From NCBI RefSeq assembly GCF_009712475.1, contig NZ_VCJO01000003.1, positions 248,001-312,000 on the forward strand: a stretch of DNA of 64,000 bases, written 5' to 3'. Position numbers and translations under genes: made by a program. Under the pieces are notes generated by a model that did no database searches, was not told the DNA's origin, and saw nothing but the letters and a program-made list of their open reading frames with translations. Of the stretch, positions 24,896 to 33,935 are shown piece by piece; within the stretch, counting starts at the first letter, position 1; each line of letters starts with the position of its first letter. Origin of the DNA: Micromonospora sp. CP22. Lineage in GTDB: Bacteria; Actinomycetota; Actinomycetes; Mycobacteriales; Micromonosporaceae.

Positions 24896-25138
24896 GTGGA
24901 TGATCGCTGGGTTCCCGCCGCTTGTCCCTGCTGCACCTACCGGACCGGTGGGGGCACCTGCCCGGTCTGCTTCTGGACAGATGACGGCCAGTCCGATGCC
25001 GACGCGGACGTCGTACGCGGCAGGGCGAACGGTGACCTGAGCCTGTCCCACGCACGCCTCAACTTCGCCGTCTACGGCGCCTGTCACCCCCGGTACCAGG
25101 AACTGGTGCGGGCACCGCGGGCGGACGAGATGCCCTGA
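24896..25138 (+). CDS. CPCC-family cysteine-rich protein
   Basis: An 80-residue protein with the Cys-rich CPCC pattern: ACPCCTYRT, then TCPVCFWTDDGQ and later YGACHPRY. The two CxxC/CPCC pairs probably bind one zinc ion. These small proteins are widespread and uncharacterised. GTG 24896 starts 4 nt after the stop of the SAM hydrolase gene, so the two are co-transcribed and perhaps functionally linked. The DNA between them (GACAAGGTGG) gives only a weak ribosome-binding site. Confidence 0.8.
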   Translation: MDDRWVPAACPCCTYRTGGGTCPVCFWTDDGQSDADADVVRGRANGDLSLSHARLNFAVYGACHPRYQELVRAPRADEMP

Positions 25139-25213
25139 GCCGACGCGGGCACCGGCATGCCGGTCGAGCCGGGCCGGCGTGGGAGGACACCGACCCGGCT
25201 CACGGTGCCGGTC

Positions 25214-26416
25214 TCAGCAGGGCGGCACCGCCGGACCCCAGACCGTCGAGATGTACGCGTGGCTGACGAACTGCCCGCTGGTCAGACGGTTCCACCGGTT
25301 GGTGGTGCGGTACGGCCCGACGATCGTCTGCCCGGTGACGTAACACTGGATCGGCACGCTGGCGTACTGGGCCGCCAGACCCCGGGACTGGTAACTGGTG
25401 CCGGGGCCGGTCCGCACGGTCAGCGGCCCGTCGCCGACCACGCCACGGGAACCGGTGCCGGTCCACAGGTACGCCACGTCGACCCAGGCGTTCGTGGTCA
25501 GCTGCAAACCGTCCCAGAACGTCCCGTCGCCCAGGTCGATGCCGGCCGGGTTGAGCACCACCCGACCGAACTGGTCCCGCCCGCCGTTGTAGCCGTCCTG
25601 GTAGGCGGCCTGCGCCTGCGGCCTGCCCTGCGGTAGGGCCTTCCAGTTCTCCCGCACTCCGCTGATGTTCCAGTAGTCGTCACGGGTGTTCCACGGGCCT
25701 ACGTCCCAGACCGGGGCGTACTCGCAGCGACTTCCGGTGGTGGTGCAGACCCGCACGGTGTAGTCGCCGGTGTTGCGTGGGGACAGCCCTCGGCGGGAGG
25801 GCAGCGCCACGAAGTGGTCCCGGGCGCGGACCGTGTGCCCGTTGGCGGTCACCTCGCCGACCAGTCCGATCCGGGTCGCGAACACCCGGTAGGTCAGGCC
25901 CGGGGTGGCGGCGGTGGTAACGGCTGCGGTGTCGGCGGTGAGCCGGACGGCGCGAACCTCGGCGCTGGCACCGGCGCGGCTGCCGGTGAGCACCACCCGG
26001 GCCTGCACCCGGCGGACCGGCTGGTCGAAGACGGCTGCGGGCGTGGCGTCACGCCACTCGGTCCAGCCGGTCGTCCGCCAGCCCCGGACCTGGACGGTCG
26101 CGGTGGCACCGGGCCGGGCGGCGGCGGTGATCTCGGCCCGGATCCGGTTGGCCGGGCGGCTGAGGGTTCGCGGTGCGACCACCAGCATGCCCTCGGCGAC
26201 AGCACTGCGTCGGGCTGGTGCGCCCGGTGGCCGGGCATCGGCCAGGCGCAGGCCCGCGCGGGTGTGTCGCACGTTGACGTCGTCAGCGTCGACGGCCGAC
26301 AGGCTGACACTCCATCGGTCGGCCGGAGCGGCCGAGGAGGCGGAGCTCGGGTGCAGGGCGACGACGAGGACGGCGGCCACGATGACGGCCAGGACGGAAA
26401 CACGGGGATGATTCAT
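25214..26416 (-). CDS. secreted SH3-like domain protein
   Basis: 400 residues. A signal peptide (VSVLAVIVAAVLVVALHP) ends around residue 30. A beta-rich region follows, then a conserved segment RNTGDYTVRVCTTTGSRC with DVGPWNTRDDYWN. A C-terminal bacterial SH3-like domain (GPLTVRTGPGTSYQSRGL, VGPYRTTNRWNRLTSGQFV) ends the protein. Such proteins act in the cell wall or outside it; SH3b domains often bind peptidoglycan. ATG 26416 is chosen because GAGGAG lies 7 nt upstream; ATG 26422 would leave 1 nt. The upstream 110 bp shared with nei is AT-rich and should hold divergent promoters. Confidence 0.78.
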   Translation of the reverse strand: MNHPRVSVLAVIVAAVLVVALHPSSASSAAPADRWSVSLSAVDADDVNVRHTRAGLRLADARPPGAPARRSAVAEGMLVVAPRTLSRPANRIRAEITAAARPGATATVQVRGWRTTGWTEWRDATPAAVFDQPVRRVQARVVLTGSRAGASAEVRAVRLTADTAAVTTAATPGLTYRVFATRIGLVGEVTANGHTVRARDHFVALPSRRGLSPRNTGDYTVRVCTTTGSRCEYAPVWDVGPWNTRDDYWNISGVRENWKALPQGRPQAQAAYQDGYNGGRDQFGRVVLNPAGIDLGDGTFWDGLQLTTNAWVDVAYLWTGTGSRGVVGDGPLTVRTGPGTSYQSRGLAAQYASVPIQCYVTGQTIVGPYRTTNRWNRLTSGQFVSHAYISTVWGPAVPPC

Positions 26417-26526
26417 CAGCATTCTCCTCAGAACTCCCCGATAGTGCCTATATCAGTAGATCGAATAAAAGCGTCATACAAGTAGCGATACACATGAATT
26501 GCACTCGGGTGGGGAACAATGGGGCC
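26417..26526. promoter_or_regulatory. AT-rich divergent promoter region
   Basis: This 110-bp stretch separates two divergent genes and is clearly AT-richer than its surroundings (for example TATATCAGTAGATCG and ATAAAAGCGTCATAC). Several TANNNT hexamers occur on both strands, so I cannot assign one -10 element to each gene with confidence. Confidence 0.4.
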
Positions 26527-27330
26527 GTGCCCGAAGGCGACACCGTCTGGAACACCGCCCGCGTCCTGGAACGCGCGCTGGTCGGCGCGCGGCTGACCGG
26601 CAGCGACTTCCGGGTGCCCGCGCTGGCCACCACCGACCTCTCCGGCTGGGCGGTACGCGAGAGCGCGAGCCGGGGCAAGCACCTGCTGCTGCGGCTGGAG
26701 GCTCCCGCCGACGTCGGCGAGCCGCGCTGGACGCTGCACTCGCACCTGCGGATGGACGGCACCTGGCGGGCGTACGCCCCCGGGGAGCGTTGGACGGCCC
26801 GGCCGGCACACCTGATCCGGGTGGTGCTGCGCGCCCCGACCGCGACCGCCGTCGGATACCACCTGCACGAGGTGGCGCTGGTGCCCACCGTCGACGAGCC
26901 GCACCTCGTCGGCCGTCTCGGTCCCGACCTGCTCGGCACCGACTGGGATCCGGCCGAGGCCGTCGCCCGACTCGCCGCCGGGCCGGACACCCCGATCGGT
27001 GTGGCCCTGCTCGACCAGCGCAACCTGGCCGGCATCGGCAACCTCTACAAGTGCGAGGTGCTGTTCCTGCGCGGCATCCACCCCCGCACCCCGGTGCGGG
27101 AGGTGCCCGACCTCGTCGCCCTGGTGACCCTGGCGCAGAAGCTGCTGGCCGCCAACCGGGGACGCTGGACGCAGAGCACCACCGGTTCGCTCATACGCGG
27201 CCGGACCAGCTACGTCTACGGGCGACGGGCGCAGCAGTGCCGACGCTGCGGCACCCCGGTACGCAAGGAGGACCTGGGGGAACGGGTCACCTACTGGTGC
27301 CCCACCTGCCAACCCGGGGACCGGACCTGA
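26527..27330 (+). CDS. nei: Fpg/Nei-family DNA glycosylase (endonuclease VIII-like)
   Basis: A 267-residue base-excision repair enzyme. After Met removal the catalytic Pro-Glu are in place (PEGDTVW), as in Nei rather than Fpg. The helix-two-turn-helix motif DQRNLAGIGNLYKCEVLF follows, then the C-terminal zinc finger with CRRCGTP and YWCPTC. Nei enzymes remove oxidised pyrimidines and cut the abasic site. GTG 26527 is set by the absolute need for Pro2-Glu3; the frame upstream adds 11 unrelated codons. No obvious ribosome-binding site is seen. Confidence 0.94.
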   Translation: MPEGDTVWNTARVLERALVGARLTGSDFRVPALATTDLSGWAVRESASRGKHLLLRLEAPADVGEPRWTLHSHLRMDGTWRAYAPGERWTARPAHLIRVVLRAPTATAVGYHLHEVALVPTVDEPHLVGRLGPDLLGTDWDPAEAVARLAAGPDTPIGVALLDQRNLAGIGNLYKCEVLFLRGIHPRTPVREVPDLVALVTLAQKLLAANRGRWTQSTTGSLIRGRTSYVYGRRAQQCRRCGTPVRKEDLGERVTYWCPTCQPGDRT

Positions 27331-27407
27331 GGGGGCATCTTCCACGCGGCGGTCTGGGCCGGTGACAGCCGATGGCACGGGTGGTGACGCGAGGAACGCG
27401 GCGTGGC

Positions 27408-27424
27408 GACGGTGACACACCGTC
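27408..27424. repeat. 7-bp inverted repeat downstream of nei
   Basis: GACGGTG-ACA-CACCGTC in the 240-bp gap between nei and the oxidase-like gene. It is either an operator for the latter or a weak terminator for nei. I see nothing else in this gap except a GAAAGGGGAC motif. Confidence 0.35.
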
Positions 27425-27570
27425 AGCTCGGCAGAATGGCACGAAAGGGGACTTCCTAACCGGCCACCTCACGTCGCATGCTGCGGTTGAGGGCTCACGG
27501 AACGTCAGTACGCGCGTCCGCGCCGCCACGTCGGGGTGGTGGCCGTCGCGCCCCGATCACCGGGAGAGCC

Positions 27571-30500
27571 ATGGCCGTGTTCCGCAGACTCCGGTCGACC
27601 TGGCTGGACCGCGCCGCCCGTACCGACAAGTCGGGACCGCCGAGCGCCGTCCCCACCGCCCGAACCGGTCAGGACACGGAACACGCCACCCCCGCCCAGC
27701 CTGGCACCAATCCCACCACCGAGCCGGACGCCCCGGCCAGGCCCAAGGCCACCGCCGGGCGCAAGGCCACCGCCGGACCGGACGAGTCGACCGGATCGGG
27801 CTCCACCGCCGTGACCTCCCCGGTACGGCGACCGCCCGCGTCACCGCAGGCGGCAGCCCTCACACTGGCCAGTCTCGATCCGGCGGCGGTGCCCCGCTGC
27901 TTCGGTCCGGTGCCGAACCACGCCTACAGCCCGCTGCCCGTCCACGACGAGAACGGCCAGGTGAAGACCGGTACCGGGCTACGCAAGTTCGTCGACCCGC
28001 TGCCCGGCCTCGGTCCACTGGGACGTACCCCACTCGGCGCCCACCTGCCGGTTGCCGTGCCCGACACCATCACCTACCCCGGCTGCGACTACTACGAGAT
28101 CGGGCTCCAGGAGTACACCCAGCGGCTGCACCGGGACCTACCGCCGACCCGGCTGCGCGGTTACCGTCAGCTCAACCTGGGCACCGACGCGGACGGGCAC
28201 AACACGATCGTCCCGCCCCGGCGGCCCTGGCACCTCGGTCCGGTGGTGCTGGCCCGCCGCGACCGGCCGGTACGCGTCAAGTTCATCAACCAGCTACCCG
28301 CCGGACCGGCCGGTGACCTCTTCCTGCCGGTCGACCCGACGGTGCCCGGCGCGGGTCCGGGCCCCGTCGACGGACCGGCGCCCTACCCGCAGAACCGGGC
28401 GGTGCTGCACCTCTGCGGTGCGCGGACCGGCTGGATCAGTGCCGGCAACCCGTGGCAGTGGATCACTCCGACCGGGGAGATCACCCCTTACCCCACCGGT
28501 GCCGGTCTGGCCCACGTGCCGGACATGCCGCACCCGGGCCGGGGCGCCACCACCCTCTACTACCCCAACGACCAGAGCGGTCGGCTGCTCTGGTTCCACG
28601 ACCACACCGTGGGGTTGTCACGGCTGACCGTCTACTCCGGCCAGGTCGCGTTGTACCTGCTCACCGACGACGTGCAGGAGCGCTTGATCGCCGAAGGGAC
28701 GCTGCCGGCCGAGCAGCTGCCGCTGGTCTTCGAGGACAAGACGTTCGTGCCGGACGACGCCCAGCTCGCCGCGCAGGACCCGACCTGGGACCGGGACCGT
28801 TGGGGTGCCCGAGGATCCCTCTGGCATCCGCACGTCTACCAGTCGCGCCAGAACCCGTACCGCCGCGACGGGCGCAACCCGACCGGCCGGTGGGACTACG
28901 GGCCCTGGTCGCGTACCGCCGTCACGGTCGACCCCGACGCACCCGCCGCCGCCGTACCCAACCCGCACCACGACCCGGTCACCGATCCGGACGAGCCCCC
29001 GGAAGCCCCCGGCGTGCCGCACCCGAGCGCGGTGCCCGCCGCGTACGGCGACACGATCCTGGTCAACGGCGCCGCGTACCCGTACCTGGAGGTGCAGCCG
29101 AAGCTCTACCGGTGGCGCGTCCTCAACGCCTGCCCCGACCGCTGGCTCAACCTCCAGCTGTACCGGGCCGCCTCGGACGCGCCGATGTGGACGCCGGACG
29201 GCCGACTGGCCGACGCCGCCGCCGGTGAGGTGCCGATGGTCGAGGCGGTACGCGCCCCGGGCCGACCCGCGGAGTGGCCCACCGACGGGCGACCCGGCGG
29301 GGTGCCGGACCCGGCGGCGACCGGCCCCCAGATGATCAGGATCGGCAACGAGTGCGGCCTGCTACCGGCGCCCGTGGTCGTGCCGAACCGGCCGATCGGC
29401 TTCCGCTACGACCGACGCGACCCGACCGTGCTCAACGTCGACGGTCACGCGCTGCTGCTCGCCCCCGGCGAACGGGCCGACGTGCTGGTGGATTTCGCCA
29501 CCGTCGACCCCGGCACCACCCTGATCCTCTACAACGACTGCCCCGCCCCGCTGCCCTGCTTCGACCCCCGCTACGACCACCACACCGACGGGCCGGACCG
29601 CCGGGACGAGGGCGGCGCGCCGCCCACCCTGCCCGGGTACGGCCCGAACACGCGCACCGTGCTGCAGATCCGGGTGACCGGCACCCCTGCCGCACCGTAC
29701 GACCTCGACCGGCTGCGGGAGCGGTTGCCCGGCGCGTACGCGGCCAGCCAGCGCCCCCCGGTCGTCCCGCAACCGGCCTACGACCCCTGCTTCGGCACCA
29801 CCAGCGCCCCCACCCGGATCCCGGTGCACGCCACCGCCGTCGAGTTCACCCCACCCGGTGGCACGCCGGTGCGTCTGCCACTGGTCGTCACGTCCGTACG
29901 GCAGGTCTTCGAGCCCGAGTACGGCAGGCTGACCGGTCGACTCGCCGTGGCCCACCCGCACGGCGGTACCCGCGGCGAGACCACCCTGCCGCTCGGTCCC
30001 GCCGAACCGGCGACCGAGGTGGTACACGCCAGCGATCCGGCCCTGGCGGTCGGCACGCCGGGCGACGGCAGCCAGCTCTGGCGGGTACGCGGCACCGGAC
30101 GGCAGAGCCATCCGGTGCGGTTCGACGGGCTGGACGTCCAGGTGGTCGGCCGGGTCGGCCGGGACGGCACGATCCGGCCGCCACACCCCGCCGAACTCGG
30201 CTGGAAACAGGTGGTGCGGGTGGATCCGGGAGAGGACGTGCTGCTCGCGCTGCGCCCTGAGGCACCGGCCCTGCCATTCAAGATCGGCGACAGCGTACGG
30301 CTGCTCGACCCGGCCCGGCCAGCCGGCGTCAGTCTCGACTCCGCCCCGATCAGCCCGATCGACGGGCGACCCGCGTCGGTGGTCAACCAGCTGGTCAACC
30401 TGGGCTGGGAGTACCGCTGGGGCAGTGCCGCGCTGGGCCTACGGGACCAGGGCCTGACCCGACCACTGGTGGTCCGGGTCTCGCCCCGGGCACCCACCGG

Positions 30501-31356
30501 CCTCACCGCCGAACCGGCACCGGGCTCGGCGACCGCGCTACCGGCGATCGCCCTCGCCTGGACCGGAAACGGCAGCCGCCCACCGGCCACCAGCCACCTG
30601 CTGCAACGCGCCACCGACGCGACCTTCACGAACGGGCTGACCAGCATCACCGTGGCGGCCACCGCGACCCGCTACACCGACGCCACCGTCACGCCCGGGG
30701 TCACCTACCACTACCGCATCCGCGCCGAAAACGCGGCCGGCTGCTCCACCTGGTCGAACAGTGTTCCCGCCTCGGTACAGCTCACCGCGCCGGCCAAGCT
30801 GACCGCGACGGTGCCACCCGCCGCACCGCTGCGGGTGGCGCTGCGCTGGACCAACAACTCCTTCGCCACCGGCATCGACGTGCAACGGGCGACCAACCCG
30901 ACCTTCACCAGCGGACCGGGCACCACCGCGATCAGCGTCGGCGACAGCCACCTGGACTCGGCGGTCGCGCCCGACACCACCTACTACTACCGGGTACGCA
31001 CCACCTACCTGGGTGCCGCCTCCCCCTGGTCCCCGCTGGCGACGGTGACCACCCCGCCCACACCCGGCACACCGATCTCGGTCACCGTGGCTGTCACCGC
31101 TCCGGGGCCGGACACCGCGACGGTGGTGCTGAGCTGGTCGGCGAGCACACCCGCCGGGCCGGGCGCCGGGTTCACCGTGGAACGGGCGCTGGATCCGGCG
31201 TTCACCCGGGAGGTGGCCACGTTCACCGTCAGCGGGCGCGGTTTCACCAACACCGGCCTGGCCCGGGGCGTCACCTACCACTACCGGGTGCGCTCGTTCA
31301 ACGTGGTCGGCACCTCCGCGTACACCGGCACCGTCCCCGTCACCACCCCACCCTGA
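27571..31356 (+). CDS. multicopper-oxidase-like protein lacking most copper ligands, with FN3-like repeats
   Basis: 1261 residues. Residues 110-970 follow the MofA/CotA-like multicopper oxidase fold closely. Copper sites are eroded. HxHG is HLCG (280-283). HDH is intact (343-345, LLWFHDHTVG). HPxHxH is HPVRFD (847-852). The HCHxxxH segment after GWEY-W is GSAALGLRD (951-959), losing the type-1 Cys and three His. Residues 972-1261 are three FN3-like domains. The N terminus has no clear signal peptide: after MAVFRRLRSTW comes a long Pro/Thr/Ala-rich disordered stretch. ATG 27571 has GGGAG upstream; an earlier start at 27478 adds Arg-rich sequence. Probably a non-enzymatic structural or binding protein; this is inference. 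Confidence 0.8.
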   Translation: MAVFRRLRSTWLDRAARTDKSGPPSAVPTARTGQDTEHATPAQPGTNPTTEPDAPARPKATAGRKATAGPDESTGSGSTAVTSPVRRPPASPQAAALTLASLDPAAVPRCFGPVPNHAYSPLPVHDENGQVKTGTGLRKFVDPLPGLGPLGRTPLGAHLPVAVPDTITYPGCDYYEIGLQEYTQRLHRDLPPTRLRGYRQLNLGTDADGHNTIVPPRRPWHLGPVVLARRDRPVRVKFINQLPAGPAGDLFLPVDPTVPGAGPGPVDGPAPYPQNRAVLHLCGARTGWISAGNPWQWITPTGEITPYPTGAGLAHVPDMPHPGRGATTLYYPNDQSGRLLWFHDHTVGLSRLTVYSGQVALYLLTDDVQERLIAEGTLPAEQLPLVFEDKTFVPDDAQLAAQDPTWDRDRWGARGSLWHPHVYQSRQNPYRRDGRNPTGRWDYGPWSRTAVTVDPDAPAAAVPNPHHDPVTDPDEPPEAPGVPHPSAVPAAYGDTILVNGAAYPYLEVQPKLYRWRVLNACPDRWLNLQLYRAASDAPMWTPDGRLADAAAGEVPMVEAVRAPGRPAEWPTDGRPGGVPDPAATGPQMIRIGNECGLLPAPVVVPNRPIGFRYDRRDPTVLNVDGHALLLAPGERADVLVDFATVDPGTTLILYNDCPAPLPCFDPRYDHHTDGPDRRDEGGAPPTLPGYGPNTRTVLQIRVTGTPAAPYDLDRLRERLPGAYAASQRPPVVPQPAYDPCFGTTSAPTRIPVHATAVEFTPPGGTPVRLPLVVTSVRQVFEPEYGRLTGRLAVAHPHGGTRGETTLPLGPAEPATEVVHASDPALAVGTPGDGSQLWRVRGTGRQSHPVRFDGLDVQVVGRVGRDGTIRPPHPAELGWKQVVRVDPGEDVLLALRPEAPALPFKIGDSVRLLDPARPAGVSLDSAPISPIDGRPASVVNQLVNLGWEYRWGSAALGLRDQGLTRPLVVRVSPRAPTGLTAEPAPGSATALPAIALAWTGNGSRPPATSHLLQRATDATFTNGLTSITVAATATRYTDATVTPGVTYHYRIRAENAAGCSTWSNSVPASVQLTAPAKLTATVPPAAPLRVALRWTNNSFATGIDVQRATNPTFTSGPGTTAISVGDSHLDSAVAPDTTYYYRVRTTYLGAASPWSPLATVTTPPTPGTPISVTVAVTAPGPDTATVVLSWSASTPAGPGAGFTVERALDPAFTREVATFTVSGRGFTNTGLARGVTYHYRVRSFNVVGTSAYTGTVPVTTPP

Positions 31357-31386
31357 CCGTCCGGTCGCCCGCCACCGGGTGTTGGG

Positions 31387-32169
31387 TCAGCGCGACGGTG
31401 CGGGGCGGGAGACGGTACGCAACTCCGACAGGGCGGAGGCGAAACCGTGGAGGAGATCCGTGGCCTCGGTGAGCCGGGTGGCGGCCGGGTGTTCGGTGTC
31501 GGGGCGGTACTCCTCGGCGAGGTAGCCGGCGGCGGCGACCACCAGTCGCTCGTACGCCGCCACTCCCGTCTCCAGTTGCCCGGCCAACGCCCGGTGCGCC
31601 TCGACCAGCGGAGGCTTCGCGTCAGCCGGAGCCAGCCGTAGCGCGCGCTCCACGCTGGCCACCCGGTCGGCCAACTCGCGCAGCGACTGTTCGGCGGCGG
31701 CGGCCTCGGCGACGGCCGGCTCGGCGAGACCGGTCAGCCGCCCCGTCATCGAGTTCATGGCGGCGGCGGCCCGGTCCAGCCGCTGCCACGGCTGGGCCGC
31801 CACGGTGCCGCGCAGCGCGGAGCGGGAGCGGACCCGACGCACCTCGGCGAGCACACCCGCCCCGGCCGGGAGTCGTTCCACGGCGGCTACCAGGCGGGCC
31901 CGGTTGCGGGCGGCGACCTGGGCCGGGTCGAGCGGCGGCGGGGCGGGTTGGGCGGCGAGGGCACGCAGATCCACCCAACGCCAGGCGGCCAGCGCGGTGG
32001 CCGCGCCCGCAGCGGCGGCCCAGGCCGCGTCGGCAAGACCGATCCCGGCGTACGGGGTCAGCACCGCCGTCGCACCGCCGAGCCCACCGGCCAGCACACT
32101 CCACCGGCGGGCGGAACCGCGCAGCCGGCTCAGCCGGCGGAAGTACCGGGTGCGCTCGTCCGCTGCCAC
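31387..32169 (-). CDS. pspM: PspM-like envelope-stress membrane protein
   Basis: 260 residues. Two closely spaced hydrophobic segments lie near 24-65 (SVLAGGLGGATAVLTPYAG, AAWAAAAGAATALAAW). A long helical cytoplasmic part follows, with ERLPAGAGVLAEVRRVRSR and LAEEYRPDTEHPAATR. Position directly after pspA, membrane topology and length match mycobacterial PspM (Rv2743c), which works with ClgR and PspA to protect the membrane. GTG 32169 has GAGGAGG upstream. Similarity outside this context is weak, so the name rests mainly on synteny. It is 23 bp from pspA and probably co-transcribed. Confidence 0.72.
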   Translation of the reverse strand: MAADERTRYFRRLSRLRGSARRWSVLAGGLGGATAVLTPYAGIGLADAAWAAAAGAATALAAWRWVDLRALAAQPAPPPLDPAQVAARNRARLVAAVERLPAGAGVLAEVRRVRSRSALRGTVAAQPWQRLDRAAAAMNSMTGRLTGLAEPAVAEAAAAEQSLRELADRVASVERALRLAPADAKPPLVEAHRALAGQLETGVAAYERLVVAAAGYLAEEYRPDTEHPAATRLTEATDLLHGFASALSELRTVSRPAPSR

Positions 32170-32192
32170 CGTCGCCTCCTCGATCTCGCCAC

Positions 32193-33053
32193 TCAGCCGG
32201 CGGCCGTGCTGCCGCCCGTGCCGCGCTCACGGCTCATGCTGGCGCGGATCTCGTCGAGCCGGGCCACCGCCGGGTCGGCCGAGGTCGGCTGTTCGGCGAC
32301 GGCCTCCCGGTCGGCACCCGCGCCCAGTTGGTCGCCGGCCATGCTGGCGCGGATCTGGTCCAGCCGGGCGGAGCCGGCGGAGTCCAGGGTCGCCTTCTGG
32401 ATCTCCAGCATCCGGCCCTCGGCCGAGTTGCCGGCCAGTTCGGCGCGGCCCATGGCGTTCGCGTAGCGGCGCTCGATGCGCTCGCGCACCTCGTCGAGGG
32501 TGGGCGTGCTGCCGGGAGCGGTGAGCGCCGACATCGACTCCAGCGAGGCGGCGACGCTCTCCTGCATCTTGGCCTGCTCCAGCTGGCTGAGCAGTTTGGC
32601 GCGCTCGGCAAGCTTCTGCTGGAGGATCATGGAATTGTTCTCCACCGCCCGACGGGCCTGCCCGGCGGCGGCCAGTGCCTGGTCGTGCAGGGTCTTCAGG
32701 TCCTCGGCGGACTGTTCGGCGGAGACGAGCTGGGTGGCCAGGGTCTGTGCGGACTGCTCGTACCGCCCGGCCTCGGCCTCGTCGCCCTTGGCCCGAGCCT
32801 GGTCGGCCAGCACGAGCGCCTGACGCGCGTTGGCCTGCAACCGCTCGACGTCGGACATCTGCCGGGACAGCTTCATCTCCAGCTGACGCTGGTTGCCGAT
32901 CACCGCGGCGGCCTGCTGGACGAGCGCCTGGTGCTGCCGGTGGGCCTCGTCGATGGCCTGCTGGAGCTGCACCTTCGGGTCGGCGTGCTCGTCGATACGG
33001 GCGCCGAAGAGCGCCATCAGGTACTTCCACCCCTTGACGAACGGGTTCGCCAT
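32193..33053 (-). CDS. pspA: PspA/IM30 family envelope-stress protein
   Basis: 286 residues, largely coiled coil (about 25-170), beginning with an amphipathic membrane-binding helix ([20 protein letters not shown]). PspA binds stressed membranes and, as in the 35-kDa mycobacterial homologue, maintains membrane integrity. The C-terminal 60 residues carry a near-exact repeat, RLDQIRASM (230-238) and RLDEIRASM (265-273), beyond the usual family core. It lies between clgR and pspM as in Mycobacterium, where ClgR activates it. A 180-bp gap from clgR holds a small inverted repeat and should contain a promoter. Confidence 0.93.
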   Translation of the reverse strand: MANPFVKGWKYLMALFGARIDEHADPKVQLQQAIDEAHRQHQALVQQAAAVIGNQRQLEMKLSRQMSDVERLQANARQALVLADQARAKGDEAEAGRYEQSAQTLATQLVSAEQSAEDLKTLHDQALAAAGQARRAVENNSMILQQKLAERAKLLSQLEQAKMQESVAASLESMSALTAPGSTPTLDEVRERIERRYANAMGRAELAGNSAEGRMLEIQKATLDSAGSARLDQIRASMAGDQLGAGADREAVAEQPTSADPAVARLDEIRASMSRERGTGGSTAAG

Positions 33054-33233
33054 CTCCGCGGTATCCCCTCAATCACGTCGCTGTGCCTGCCCCACCCGGT
33101 GACCGCCTCGCTTACCGGCGATGGTGAAACCATCGTCCCAGCCGGATGCCAACGCGGCGTCCGTACCGGCGAGAGGGGACGTCTGCGATCAACCCTACGC
33201 GGCGGGAGCTACCTCGACCATCGACCGCAGGGC

Positions 33234-33695
33234 TCAGGCGGCGCAGACCACGTCCCGGTCGGGGCGCTCGGAGGTCGTCCGCACCCGGGTGCTGCGCAGC
33301 GTGGCCTTGAGCGGGGACTCCTGCCGCACGGAGACGGCGACGTTGCCATCCGAGGTGACCTGGCGTACGCCTCGACCGGTGGCCTTGTGCACGGCCGGGG
33401 CGGCGACCGGCGTCGACTCGGCCGACTCGTCCTGCACCGGCACCAGCACACCCGGCAGCTGCTCGGCGATCGCGACCGTGTCGCTGACCTCGCGCAACAG
33501 CTCGGAGAGGCGGGCGCCCAGCGCGTCGCAGATCGCCGCGAGCAGTTCGCTGGAGGCTTCCTTCTGGCCGCGTTCGATCTCCGACAGGTAGCCCAGACTG
33601 ACGTTGGCTGCGGACGAGACCTCGCGCAGCGTGCGGTGCTGCCCCTGCCGGCGCGCCCGTAGTGCGTCACCGATCACCCGGCGTAGCAGGACCAT
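33234..33695 (-). CDS. clgR: ClgR-type XRE transcriptional activator
   Basis: 153 residues with a Cro/CI-type HTH at 8-65 ([21 protein letters not shown]). ClgR activates clp protease genes and, in mycobacteria, pspA under envelope stress. The protein ends VVCAA. In Streptomyces ClgR a terminal Ala-Ala directs degradation by ClpP, so it may be an unstable regulator here too (family knowledge applied to what is seen). ATG 33695 is chosen for the GGGGAGG site 4-5 nt upstream. It precedes pspA and follows cinA after 240 bp that hold no gene. Confidence 0.9.
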   Translation of the reverse strand: MVLLRRVIGDALRARRQGQHRTLREVSSAANVSLGYLSEIERGQKEASSELLAAICDALGARLSELLREVSDTVAIAEQLPGVLVPVQDESAESTPVAAPAVHKATGRGVRQVTSDGNVAVSVRQESPLKATLRSTRVRTTSERPDRDVVCAA

Positions 33696-33935
33696 CGCAC
33701 CTCCCCTGAGGGACACAGTTCGCCCGGCCGACCGGTCTGCGCAAGCACCGGCTGTCGGAGCCTTCCCGCAACGGTACCCGCTGCGCGCCGCCGCGACATC
33801 CCGCCCCGCCCGGTCTTCCCACAGCCGCCGCCGCCCGCTCGGCCCGACGGCTCACCGTCTGGCCCTGCGACAGGCCGCGACGGCGGCGGCCACCGGCCCA
33901 CCGACCAGCGGCGACGTGGATCAGCGACAGCGAGG

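Noticed and set aside
27478..27570. Extended N terminus of the oxidase-like protein
   Set aside because: The added residues are Arg-rich and lack a ribosome-binding site, while ATG 27571 has GGGAG upstream.
27571..31356. Active laccase or manganese oxidase
   Set aside because: The type-1 Cys and most type-2/3 His ligands are absent, so a normal catalytic call is not justified.
33119..33135. Inverted repeat CGATGG-TGAAA-CCATCG upstream of pspA
   Set aside because: Six-base arms in GC-rich DNA are expected by chance, and it matches no ClgR or terminator pattern I could support.
33696..33935. ClgR box upstream of clgR
   Set aside because: Only a GCGAAC half site is visible on the minus strand; the second half of the palindrome is missing.
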